Assembly (NCBI GenBank): GCA_036389715.1
Contig: DASVWH010000167.1
Location: 1 to 32,425, forward strand
Reading direction: 5' to 3'
Length of the DNA stretch: 32,425 nucleotides
From: DASVWH01 sp036389715
Lineage (GTDB): Bacteria; Acidobacteriota; Blastocatellia; Pyrinomonadales; Pyrinomonadaceae
The position numbers were made by a program, and so were the translations under genes. The notes beneath the pieces are model-generated. The model had not been told where the DNA came from. It did not search any database and saw nothing but the letters and a program-made list of their open reading frames with translations. This document shows positions 1-7,406 of this stretch, in pieces. The number at the start of each line of letters is the position of its first letter. Position 1 is the first letter of the stretch.

Positions 1-2
1 AG

Positions 3-815
3 AACCGCTTTCAAACCGCCGTGCTCGGTCTCTCGGGAGGGATTGACTCGGCGCTCGTGGCGACGCTGGCCTGCGAGGCGCTCGGCTCGCAGAACGTGCT
101 CTCGGTGATGATGCCTTCGCCCTATTCGTCGCGCGGCAGTATCGAAGATTCGCTTGAACTCGGGCGGCGGCTCGGGATGAAGGTCATAGAGCACCCCATC
201 ACGACGGCCTTTGAAGCTCTCTCGCAAGAGCTTGTGCTGACGAAGCCGACCAAGGGCGGCGAATCGCTGGCGGCCGAAAACCTCCAGTCGCGCCTGCGCG
301 GCAATATCCTGATGACCATCTCGAACAAGGAAGGCCGCCTGCTGCTCTCGACCGGGAACAAGTCGGAGCTGGCGCTTGGCTACTGCACGCTCTACGGCGA
401 CACGAACGGCGGGCTCGCAGTGCTCGGCGACCTGCTCAAGACGGAAGTCTACGCGCTGGCCCGTCACTACAACCGCGAGAGCGAGATTATCCCGAACTCG
501 ATCATAGACAAGCGGCCTTCGGCCGAGCTTGCGCCCGGACAGTTCGACGATCAATCGCTGCCGCCCTACGACAGGATTGACCCGATCCTCCGGCTCTACT
601 TCGAGCAGAAGGCGACGCCCGAAGAGATCATCGCGGCCGGGCACGAGACGCAGATGGTCTACGAGCTGCTCAACCGCGTCGAATCACCGGCCAACGAGTT
701 CAAGCGTCGCCAGTTGCCGCCGACCCTCATCATCTCGAAGAACGCCATCGGCATCGGTCGCCGCCGCCCCGTCACGCACCGCTTCCGCCGCCAACCCCCC
801 GGCGGGCCAAGATGA
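3..815 (+). CDS. nadE: NAD+ synthase, C-terminal synthetase part (5' end outside window)
   Basis: Makes NAD+ from nicotinic acid adenine dinucleotide, ATP and an amino-group donor, the last step of NAD synthesis, in the cytoplasm. The reading frame is open from the first bases of the window, so the gene begins upstream; the first in-window start codon lies inside the conserved core and is not the true start. The PP-loop SGGIDS follows within a few residues. Further on are the LSTGNKSELALGY and YGDTNGG blocks, the SIIDKRPSAEL block and the terminal KRRQ...GIGRRRPVTHR block, all typical of NAD synthetase. The C-terminal form resembles the glutamine-dependent enzymes, which carry an N-terminal nitrilase-type amidase, but that half cannot be seen here. 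The end is the TGA at 813-815. Confidence 0.93.
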   Translation, partial: NRFQTAVLGLSGGIDSALVATLACEALGSQNVLSVMMPSPYSSRGSIEDSLELGRRLGMKVIEHPITTAFEALSQELVLTKPTKGGESLAAENLQSRLRGNILMTISNKEGRLLLSTGNKSELALGYCTLYGDTNGGLAVLGDLLKTEVYALARHYNRESEIIPNSIIDKRPSAELAPGQFDDQSLPPYDRIDPILRLYFEQKATPEEIIAAGHETQMVYELLNRVESPANEFKRRQLPPTLIISKNAIGIGRRRPVTHRFRRQPPGGPR

Positions 816-830
816 AGGGAAGAGCTTTAA

Positions 831-937
831 TCATTGATTCATTGCTTGATGTCATCATTTACTCGTTTGGTAATTCAATCCGTAGCTCAATGAATCAATC
901 GCTAAATGACTCAATGACTCGATGGTTAAATGGCTAG
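831..937. repeat. Octamer-based inverted repeat in the nadE-rimJ spacer
   Basis: This AT-richer spacer is built from 8-base words. From 890 the phase is exact: atgaatca, atcgctaa, atgactca, atgactcg, atggttaa, atggctag. The left side (831-855) holds tcattgat and tcattgct, complementary in type to the right-hand words. Aligned from 826, about 19 of 25 positions match the complement of the right arm ending near 930. The repeat ends 6 nt before the rimJ start codon. Confidence 0.75.
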
Positions 938-943
938 ACGCTT

Positions 944-1531
944 ATGAGAGAAGGGGAGCCGTATCCCGTCATTGAAACCGAGAGGCTGAGGCTCATCCTG
1001 CCTCCGCCGGAGGCCGCGCCGCGCCTGCTCAAGTTTGAAGAAGAGAACCTGGAGCATCTGGCCCCCTGGTCGCCGCCCTGCCCGCCGGAGTTTTATACGG
1101 AAGCCTACTGGTATGCGCGGCTCAAGTTTTCGCGCGAGGACTTCATCAGGGGCCACTCGATGAGGCTGGTCCTCTTTGACAGGGAAGAACCGGAGGGAGC
1201 GGTCGTCGGCGAGTGTAACTTCAGCAACATCATGCGCGGGCCGTTCCATGCCTGTTACCTGGGCTACAAGCTGGACCATCGCGCGGTCGGGCGCGGGCTG
1301 ATGCACGAAGCCCTGGCCGGGGCCATCGCCTACGCCTTCGAGAGCCTGAAGCTGCACCGCATCATGGCTAATTACCTGCCGACCAACGAGCGGAGCGGCC
1401 GCCTTCTGCGTCGTCTAGGCTTCGTCGTCGAGGGCTACGCGCGCGACTACCTGTTGATCGCGGGCAAGTGGCAGGATCACATTATGACGGCGTTGACCAA
1501 TACGCACCTTCGACCGGAAGATGTGCGCTAG
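944..1531 (+). CDS. rimJ: Ribosomal-protein-alanine N-acetyltransferase RimJ (GNAT)
   Basis: 195 aa, the usual RimJ length. GNAT enzymes of this group move an acetyl group from acetyl-CoA to the N-terminus of proteins; E. coli RimJ acts on ribosomal protein S5. Recognisable blocks are ETERLRL near the N-terminus, NFSNIMRGPFHACYLGYKLD in the middle, the acetyl-CoA-binding GRGLMHEAL segment, then LHRIMANYLPTNERSGRLL and YARDYLLIAGKWQDH at the end. These match remembered E. coli RimJ almost block for block (FSNVVRGSFHACYLGY, HRIMANYMPHN, YAKDYLLIDGQWRDH). No clear Shine-Dalgarno sequence precedes the ATG; the repeat at 831-937 stops just short of it. It probably lies in an operon with the second acetyltransferase 15 nt downstream. 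Confidence 0.92.
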   Translation: MREGEPYPVIETERLRLILPPPEAAPRLLKFEEENLEHLAPWSPPCPPEFYTEAYWYARLKFSREDFIRGHSMRLVLFDREEPEGAVVGECNFSNIMRGPFHACYLGYKLDHRAVGRGLMHEALAGAIAYAFESLKLHRIMANYLPTNERSGRLLRRLGFVVEGYARDYLLIAGKWQDHIMTALTNTHLRPEDVR

Positions 1532-1546
1532 GACCTGACCGCAGCG

Positions 1547-2092
1547 ATGAGAGACGAGCTTTCGGACGGGCGAATCAGGATCAGGCGCTGGCGCATGGAG
1601 GACCTCGACGCCCTCTACGAAGCGGTGCGGGAATCCGTCAAGGAAGTCTCGCCCTGGCTGCCCTGGTGTCACGCGGGCTATACGCCCGAGGAGACGGCGG
1701 CCTTCCTCCGCTCAAGCACGGCCGGATGGGACAGCGGCGAGCATTACGGCTTCGGCATATTCGATTCGGAGGCGCGCACTCTGCTCGGCGGCGTCGGCTT
1801 GAACCAGCTCAACGGGCTGCACCGTTACGCCAACCTCGGCTACTGGGTCAGGAGCAGCCGGACCGGGCGCGGGGTCGCTTCGTCGGCCGTCCGGCTGGCC
1901 GCCCGCTTCGGCCTCGAAGATGTCTGCCTGCAACGAATAGAGATCGTCATCGCAGTCGCAAACAGCGCCAGCCAGCGAGCGGCGGAGAAGGCCGGGGCCA
2001 CTCGTGAAGGCGTCCTCAGAAAGCGCCTGCTGACAAGCGCGGGGCCGCTCGACGCCGTGATGTACTCCCTGGTGACGGAGGATTTCAACTAA
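1547..2092 (+). CDS. GNAT family N-acetyltransferase, RimL-like
   Basis: 181 aa cytoplasmic acetyltransferase of the RimJ/RimL-type GNAT fold. The N-terminus has the IRIRRWRMEDLDALYEAV strand-helix start, followed by SPWLPWCH and the long FGIFDSEARTLLGGVGL strand. The acetyl-CoA loop is SSRTGRGVASSAVRL, followed by LQRIEIVIAVANSASQRAAEKAGATREGVLRKR, where RimL-type enzymes have a Q/R-x-G-x-G/A-type loop and an N-x-x-S motif. The substrate cannot be told from sequence: candidates include a ribosomal protein N-terminus, an amino sugar or an antibiotic. It starts 15 nt after rimJ and is likely cotranscribed. It is a distinct paralogue of its neighbour rather than a recent duplicate, since the shared identity is mostly limited to fold motifs. 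Confidence 0.85.
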   Translation: MRDELSDGRIRIRRWRMEDLDALYEAVRESVKEVSPWLPWCHAGYTPEETAAFLRSSTAGWDSGEHYGFGIFDSEARTLLGGVGLNQLNGLHRYANLGYWVRSSRTGRGVASSAVRLAARFGLEDVCLQRIEIVIAVANSASQRAAEKAGATREGVLRKRLLTSAGPLDAVMYSLVTEDFN

Positions 2093-2095
2093 TCC

Positions 2096-2374
2096 TTAAT
2101 GGTCTTCACCTTCGCCTTTAATTCTCTCCAGGACGCCGGGCTGCTCGCCTTCAAACTGCTGGTAACGCTGCATGTCTTCCGGGGTGAAATCCACGGCCAG
2201 TTGTAAATGCTGGCAGTGCATGCAGCCGTAGGCGCGAACCCCGTGATTGCCCACGCCGAACATACTTTTCCAGGCGGGCACGTCTTCCGGCTTGAAGATG
2301 GACGTTCCTCCGCCGGAGTTTTCCATCAGCGTTCCCGCGACCAGCGCCGTACTCCCGCACGCGACACACTTCAT
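2096..2374 (-). CDS. Small zinc-ribbon protein of unknown function
   Basis: 92 aa with two Cys pairs, C3-x2-C6 and C51-x2-C54 (MKCVACG and YGCMHCQ), the layout of a zinc ribbon that binds one Zn2+. The rest is soluble and acidic at the C-terminus. I chose the ATG at 2374 rather than the in-frame GTG at 2383 because the purine-rich GAGGGGG is about 10 nt from the ATG but runs directly into the GTG. The gene converges with the acetyltransferase on the other strand with only 3 nt between stop codons. Similar small proteins are annotated as hypothetical in many bacteria; no role is claimed. Confidence 0.7.
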   Translation of the reverse strand: MKCVACGSTALVAGTLMENSGGGTSIFKPEDVPAWKSMFGVGNHGVRAYGCMHCQHLQLAVDFTPEDMQRYQQFEGEQPGVLERIKGEGEDH

Positions 2375-2510
2375 ACTCGGCACACCCCCTCAGGAGAGAA
2401 GAATATTTACAGCCCGCCCCGAACCCCTGCAAAGGCATTGTGCTTTTGTGAACTCGATTTGTAAACAACCGCAGCCGGGAAACGTCTTGCCCTGTCATCC
2501 CGGCCGTGAT

Positions 2511-4193
2511 TCAGGGACGCAGCGTTTGCTCAGACCGTCGCCCGGCCTTTTCGCCCGCCGCTAATTCCGCCGCCTGCCATTGAGTAATGGAAGCCAGCGC
2601 GGTAATCCTTTGCAGGCGGTCTTTCAAACTGTTTGCTGCCTGCCGCGTCCGCACTTCGTTCCCGGCGGCGAGCACTTTGAAGACCTCAAGTTCGAGCCCG
2701 GTCCGCCCCAGTGATGTATCCACATTGCCGCTGTTGGCCGCCAGCACGGCCTCGTCCAGCATTTCAAGCGCCAGCGTCTCGTCAAGCGGCGCGATGGATT
2801 TTGCGAGCCTGCCGAAGGTCAGCGAAAGCTCCGACTGGTCCTCTATGCCCTTGAGTTGTTTGCTCGCCTGTCGCGCCATCGCTCCGGCACAAACGGAATC
2901 CTTCAAGGCTGCGCAACGGGCGATCAGGGCCTGGTAAGCCTGTCCAATTGATGTCGCTTTCTTTAACTGCCGGGAGAGGTTCTCGGCCCCGTTAAGCTCT
3001 CCTTTGTTGATGAGGCTGAGGGCTTCCCGCAGATTGACGAATTCGGTGTGGCGTGTTTTCTGCTCGCCGTCGGGCAGGAGGTCAATCATCTTCCGAAGCG
3101 AGCCGAAGTCTTCCCGCCCGAAAGCGGACATGAAGGCGAAGTCATCGGGGCGGCCCGTGTCCAGGGCGTCCTTGATGACTCGTTGATAATCTGCGTCGCC
3201 AGTGTTCCGGCCGTTCTCCGGCGGCAGCGAGGCGTTCTCGCCCGGCCCTCTACCGGCCCTCTCCAACTGCATGAACGACCCCGTCAATTCCGGGGCGAAC
3301 TGTTTGAGCGGGAGCCAGGTGGAGAGAAGGAAATGGCGAAATAGCCTCGCGCTGCCCGGCGTCGCCTGTTCGAGCTTCGTCAAGCTCTCGATGACATAGC
3401 CGGTGTAAGTCTTCAGGGCGGCCGCTCCCGTCGGTCGAATCATGCCCCCTCTTTGTCGAGCCAGGACAGGACTCGGAAAAACTAGATTGTAGAGATGAGA
3501 GAGGACACGAAATGCGCTCTGGTCGTCGAGCGACAGCGGAATCTCGCGTAGCCTCTCGATGTATTGAATGATGAGCGTGTCGGCTGCCGCGCGGTCTTTC
3601 ACCGCCACGTCGAGAATACTGAAGCCGATGTCAATGAGGGTCGGCTCGGCGTTGAAGGCTTGAGTGATATATTTCCCGGCCAGCTCGGTATCGCCCGCCT
3701 TGATTGCCTGGGAAGCGAGGCTCGCGTACCTGCGCTCCTGCTCCTGCCTGCCCAAGCTTTGGCCGCTCAGTTGCGCCAGCTCGTCGGCGAAGGCTTTGTC
3801 GCGTCCGGCGACATTCAGAATGTGATTGCGAATCTCCTCCCTGATTATCTCCGTGCTCGAAGGAAGAGTAACGGCCGCGCCGAGCGGCTTGCTGCGCAGC
3901 CGGGCTTGTTCTTCTTCGCCGGGGAAGGTCAATTCGTAGGCTTCGCGCAGCAGCTTTTTCGCCCAGAGCCGCTCCAACGCCCATGCCGCGTCCGCAATCT
4001 CCGTCTTCGCCACGGCACGCGGTAAAGGCTTGTCGAGTTTGACCGATTCCGCTTCCAAACCCTGCAAGTCCGCGAGCAGCCAGAGCCTTCTCAGGGCCGC
4101 ATCATTCCTACCCGATTGAGTGTCCGTAGACTGGCCCTGGAGAGAAGTGAGGGCGAGAAATATTGAGGCCAGCAGCAATAATAGTCGTCGCAC
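2511..4193 (-). CDS. Exported alpha-helical protein of unknown function
   Basis: About 560 aa from a GTG start at 4193. The open frame continues further upstream, but GGGAGG stands 6 nt before this GTG and the protein then begins with a standard signal peptide (two Arg, a run of Leu/Ala, cleavage near LQGQS). The mature part is almost wholly helical, rich in Leu, Ala, Glu and Arg, with repeats of helix-pair appearance such as AGDTELAGKYITQAFNAEP and LINKGELNGAENLSRQLKKA. That suggests a TPR-like or alpha-solenoid fold, though I cannot define clean repeat units. A low-complexity Gly/Pro/Asn linker lies near the middle (around GRGPGENASLPPENG). No catalytic motif or named family is recognised. 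It is probably periplasmic or secreted. Confidence 0.72.
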   Translation of the reverse strand: MRRLLLLLASIFLALTSLQGQSTDTQSGRNDAALRRLWLLADLQGLEAESVKLDKPLPRAVAKTEIADAAWALERLWAKKLLREAYELTFPGEEEQARLRSKPLGAAVTLPSSTEIIREEIRNHILNVAGRDKAFADELAQLSGQSLGRQEQERRYASLASQAIKAGDTELAGKYITQAFNAEPTLIDIGFSILDVAVKDRAAADTLIIQYIERLREIPLSLDDQSAFRVLSHLYNLVFPSPVLARQRGGMIRPTGAAALKTYTGYVIESLTKLEQATPGSARLFRHFLLSTWLPLKQFAPELTGSFMQLERAGRGPGENASLPPENGRNTGDADYQRVIKDALDTGRPDDFAFMSAFGREDFGSLRKMIDLLPDGEQKTRHTEFVNLREALSLINKGELNGAENLSRQLKKATSIGQAYQALIARCAALKDSVCAGAMARQASKQLKGIEDQSELSLTFGRLAKSIAPLDETLALEMLDEAVLAANSGNVDTSLGRTGLELEVFKVLAAGNEVRTRQAANSLKDRLQRITALASITQWQAAELAAGEKAGRRSEQTLRP

Positions 4194-4325
4194 GGCAAAC
4201 CTCCCGGTGAGGATTAATCTGATGTTAAAGGCCGAGCTTCCCTGCGTAGCTCGAACGGGCTTCACGCCGGAGAGAAGCAGTGGCCGGGACCGACAACTTT
4301 CTGCGGCGAATGGCCGAGAACTCAC

Positions 4326-5213
4326 CTAAGCTGCGTAGCGCGCGTAGACCGTCTTGACCTTTGCCAGGAAATCGCGGCGGTCAACGATGTAGTAGAGCTT
4401 GACCGTGCCCTCTCCGCCCGCCAGGCTCTCGACCAGCCTTTCCGGCACGTCGAGCCGGTCGCCCGCGTCCTCTATCTGGACCGAGCCGCCCGCGCGCATC
4501 CTGCGGACAAGCTGCGGGAAGGTCAGTCGGCCTTCAAAGGTGCTGCCGCCGTGATGCTGCGAGCGGCTGACGAGGTACTGGACGAGCAGCACGTCGTTGT
4601 AAAGCGGGGGCGCGAGAAAGAGGCGCGCGCCGTCGCGCTCCCATCCCTCTTCGAGACGGTGCGAGCGGCGGACGGCGCGCAGTCCCTCGAAGATTTCCGG
4701 CCAGTCCGTCTTCGGCTCTCTTCTCTCAAGGTAGGCGCGCGCGACGGCGAGCAGCCATTCGTCCGTCCCGAAATCCAGACTGCGTCCGAGCCTGTCCAGC
4801 CACTCGAAGAGCAACGCGCGGCGGTCCGTCTTGATTTCGAGAAGCTGGAATTGCGCGTCCGCTTTCGGCAGCCCCTTAATCAACGCGCGGCGCGGGGCGT
4901 CGGTCGCCTTGCCGCCCTCTATGCGGTAGGTGTCCAGGCGCGCGTGCCAGCGCTTTGTCGAATCGCAGTAGGGGCAGCGCGGATGCTTCTCCGTGCTTTG
5001 AAAGTAGGGGCGCGCGGGCTCGGCCGCGGTCAATTCGGGCAGGGTCGGCGTGTGGCGCTTGATCTCGGAATAGGCCGTGCGCGGCGCGAGCCCCAGTTGC
5101 GCCGTGAAAAGCTCGAAGATGCAGGCCAGGCAGAAAAGCGTCGTGTAGTCCGTCACAGTGCCGGGCGGAAAAGCGTCGAAGGCGAGAGCGCTCTGCTGTG
5201 AGACGGTGGCCAT
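4326..5213 (-). CDS. Unknown protein with two CxxC pairs, coupled to ttcA
   Basis: 295 aa, no signal peptide. Two Cys pairs are visible, C28-L-A-C31 and C80-P-Y-C83, about 50 residues apart, enough for a structural Zn site or a 4-Cys metal centre. The C-terminal two thirds is a mixed alpha/beta soluble region with many Arg and Trp (DEWLLAVARAYLERREPKTDW, LAPPLYNDVLLVQYLVSRSQHHGG) and matches no family I recognise. Its ATG is 6 nt after the ttcA stop and lacks a well-placed ribosome binding site of its own, so translation is probably coupled to ttcA. Position suggests a link with tRNA thiolation, cluster supply or stress, but that is inference from context only. Confidence 0.75.
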   Translation of the reverse strand: MATVSQQSALAFDAFPPGTVTDYTTLFCLACIFELFTAQLGLAPRTAYSEIKRHTPTLPELTAAEPARPYFQSTEKHPRCPYCDSTKRWHARLDTYRIEGGKATDAPRRALIKGLPKADAQFQLLEIKTDRRALLFEWLDRLGRSLDFGTDEWLLAVARAYLERREPKTDWPEIFEGLRAVRRSHRLEEGWERDGARLFLAPPLYNDVLLVQYLVSRSQHHGGSTFEGRLTFPQLVRRMRAGGSVQIEDAGDRLDVPERLVESLAGGEGTVKLYYIVDRRDFLAKVKTVYARYAA

Positions 5214-5219
5214 GCCTTT

Positions 5220-6074
5220 TTAAGCGATGGAGACGAGCGCGGGCGCACTCTCCGTCTCCGTGTGCCCGAGCGCGGAGTCCAGCTCCGCCTCGACATCGCC
5301 GACGCCCGGCCTGAGCTTTCTGAAGTCGAAGAGGGCCGGGTCGAGCAGGTGCGAAGGCACTGCGTTGCCGAGCGCCGTCAGCATTGAAGCGCGGATGTTC
5401 GGAATCTCCTGCTCAAGGTCGGAGATGAGGCGCTTGACACGCGCCCGCTTGAGATTGGATTGCGAGCCGCAGAGGTCACAGGGGATGATGGGGAAGCTCT
5501 TCTCCGCGGCGAAACGTGCGATGTCCGCTTCGCGGCAATAGGCCAGGGGACGGATGACCGTGTTGCGGCCGTCATTTGAGCGCAGCACGGGCGGCATCGC
5601 CTTGAGCGTCCCGACGAAGAAGAGGTTGAGCAGGAAGGTCGTGATGATGTCGTCCGAGTGATGGCCGAGCGCGATCTTTGTGCAGCCCTCTTCGACCGCG
5701 ATGTTGTAGAGAATGCCGCGACGCAGGCGCGAGCAGACGGCGCAGAAGGTCTTGCCGGCGGGCGTCAGCCGCTTGACGATTGAGTATGTATCGCGCTCGA
5801 CGATGCGGAAGGCAACGCCGAGGCCCGTGAGATATTCCGGCAGGACGTGCGCGGGGAAATTGGGCTGCTTCTGGTCCAGGTTGACGGCCAGGATGTCGAA
5901 GCGAACGGGCGCGCGCCGCCGCACGTCGAGCAGGAGGTCGAGCAGCGTGTAGCTGTCCTTGCCGCCCGACAGGCAGACCATCACGCGGTCGCCGTCCTCG
6001 ATCATCCCGAAATCCTTGATGGCCTCGCCCATCCGCCGCAGCAGCCTCGTCTTCGTCTCGCTTTCGACAAACAT
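5220..6074 (-). CDS. ttcA: tRNA 2-thiocytidine(32) synthetase TtcA
   Basis: TtcA adenylates C32 of certain tRNAs and inserts sulfur using a [4Fe-4S] cluster. From the ATG at 6074 the protein is 284 aa. The frame stays open to 6206, but the upstream 44 codons are basic and low in sense, and all conserved sequence starts after this ATG, with GGAGGAAG shortly before it. The PP-loop is SGGKDS at 36-41. The cluster ligands are C111-x2-C114 and C199 (with C202), matching C122, C125 and C222 of E. coli TtcA. Other family blocks are AVNLDQKQPNFP, HVLPEYL, SRLRRGILY, ALGHHSDDI, VIRPLAYCRE, FPIIPCDLCGSQ and a C-terminal VPSHLLDPALFDF. First gene of a minus-strand unit with the CxxC protein below it. 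Confidence 0.95.
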   Translation of the reverse strand: MFVESETKTRLLRRMGEAIKDFGMIEDGDRVMVCLSGGKDSYTLLDLLLDVRRRAPVRFDILAVNLDQKQPNFPAHVLPEYLTGLGVAFRIVERDTYSIVKRLTPAGKTFCAVCSRLRRGILYNIAVEEGCTKIALGHHSDDIITTFLLNLFFVGTLKAMPPVLRSNDGRNTVIRPLAYCREADIARFAAEKSFPIIPCDLCGSQSNLKRARVKRLISDLEQEIPNIRASMLTALGNAVPSHLLDPALFDFRKLRPGVGDVEAELDSALGHTETESAPALVSIA

Positions 6075-6486
6075 CCCCTGTTTTCTTCCTCCCGCAAAAG
6101 CCTCTCGAAGGAAGCAGGATGCCACGACGGGCGCGCCGTTGACAACCGCCCTGAAGCCGCGCCGCAGGCGACGCTGACGCCGCGGCTTCAGGACCAATCG
6201 CGGCAAGCTCCCGGCGTTTGGGCCAGGGCCGTCCGTGCTCGCTCCAATGAATGACGACGATTATTGAAAGTGCTGGACAGTCCGTCTGCATTTAATTATG
6301 ATGGATGAGCTTTGAATATCAGAAGCAGCCGCTCGGCTAAAGAGCGGATAACCAGTTCCGGCAGCGGCTCTCGCGCCGGTCTTCCATTGACTCGTCCACA
6401 GACTCGCGTATTTTCTTTGGCCTCAGAAGGCTTTACCGTCGCCTCAGCGTGTGCTCCGCGGCGACATCATCAGCGGAGGTTTTGTT
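6075..6486. other. Divergent spacer between ttcA and the bactofilin gene
   Basis: About 410 nt. It holds the bactofilin promoter at 6274-6302. The ttcA-proximal part (6075-6206) is the translatable but non-conserved upstream extension of the ttcA frame. I see no ttcA promoter that I would defend, no small gene with a ribosome binding site and no RNA gene. Confidence 0.5.
6274..6302 (+). promoter_or_regulatory. Sigma70-type promoter for the bactofilin gene
   Basis: TGGACA at 6274-6279, a 17-nt spacer, then TATGAT at 6297-6302; each box differs from consensus at one base. It predicts a start near 6309 and a 5' leader of roughly 178 nt before the bactofilin ATG. Confidence 0.6.
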
Positions 6487-7152
6487 ATGCTCAGAATGGG
6501 AAAGAATCCTAAAGAACAACCCGATACGGAACACAATTCGGAGACACCCAACGCGCCGTACAACGCAGCGCGCAATTACGCCGCGCCGCCCCAGACCCAT
6601 CAAAATGCTGAGACGCAATACCGTCCGCAAGCCGAGGCCGCGAGCAACGCGCGCGCCGTTACCGAGAGCGAATCCTTGGCGCGCGACATCAAAGAAGGCA
6701 TCCTGAGCGGCTTTGTCGGCAACGGCACGATGCTCACCGGCGACGCTTCCTTCAAGGGCATGCTGCGCGTTGACGGCCATATCTCCGGCACTGTCACCTC
6801 CGAAGGCGGCACGCTGATCGTCGGCAACAACGGGCAGGTTGACGCCAACGTGACGGTCGCGGTCGCCACTATTCACGGGACGGTCAACGGCGACATCATC
6901 GCCAGCCAGCGCCTGGAGCTGGGCCGCGCCGCCAAGGTCACGGGCAATATCCAGACCCCATCGCTCGTCATCGAGCAGGGCGCGGTCTTCGAGGGCAGCT
7001 GCCGGATGGTTCAACTCAAGGCCGATTTTGAGAAGCAGCGCGACCAGCGGACGCCCGATAACGGGGCGCTCGATACCACGAGCATGCAGCCGATCACGGA
7101 CGGCTCGTCCGAAACACCATCCATCTCGGATGCCTCCGACATCGCCAGCTAA
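6487..7152 (+). CDS. Bactofilin (DUF583) cytoskeletal polymer protein
   Basis: Bactofilins assemble without nucleotide into beta-helical filaments that place cell-envelope enzymes and shape the cell. The protein is 221 aa from the ATG at 6487, chosen because GGAGG lies 7 nt upstream; the frame opens earlier but without such a site. Residues 1-70 form a polar, Asn/Gln/Ala-rich disordered tail. Residues about 80-175 form the bactofilin core, with short repeating strands such as GNGTMLTGDASFKGMLRVDG, HISGTVTSEGGTLIVGNNG and VDANVTVAVATIHGTVNGDI, then LELGRAAKVTGNIQTPSLVIEQGAVFEG. A Lys/Asp-rich tail follows. No membrane segment is seen. It is transcribed alone, between its own promoter and a strong terminator. 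Confidence 0.93.
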   Translation: MLRMGKNPKEQPDTEHNSETPNAPYNAARNYAAPPQTHQNAETQYRPQAEAASNARAVTESESLARDIKEGILSGFVGNGTMLTGDASFKGMLRVDGHISGTVTSEGGTLIVGNNGQVDANVTVAVATIHGTVNGDIIASQRLELGRAAKVTGNIQTPSLVIEQGAVFEGSCRMVQLKADFEKQRDQRTPDNGALDTTSMQPITDGSSETPSISDASDIAS

Positions 7153-7178
7153 GCCGACAGGCTTTCTGCGGAAGATTC

Positions 7179-7218
7179 AGAGGAGACGCTTCGATAATCA
7201 TCACGAAGCGTCTCCTCT
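7179..7218 (+). terminator. Rho-independent terminator after the bactofilin gene
   Basis: A perfect 15-bp stem: 7179-7193 (agaggagacgcttcg) pairs with 7204-7218, loop of 10 nt at 7194-7203, then gcttttg. It starts 26 nt after the stop codon. The T tract is short (four), but the stem is long and GC-rich. Confidence 0.85.
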
Positions 7219-7406
7219 GCTTTTGTCTGCACGGAAGCCCTCTGCGCCCGAAGCCCGTCTCCGGGAGCACCGCGGCTCCTCCTTTGCCCGAAAGTTGTAG
7301 CCCACGCGAGCGCCCCTTTTTAGAGAGGCCGGATGCCCGCCGATTTGGTAAACTGATTTCGTTTGAGAGATTCATCAACTGCGCTTGCCAGGCGTGAGAC
7401 GAAGAG

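Noticed and set aside
4194..4325. N-terminal extension of the exported helical protein
   Set aside because: GGGAGG and a normal signal peptide start at GTG 4193; the extension would bury the signal peptide.
6075..6206. Upstream 44-codon extension of ttcA
   Set aside because: Not part of the TtcA family core, basic and Arg-rich, and a purine-rich ribosome binding site precedes the internal ATG at 6074.
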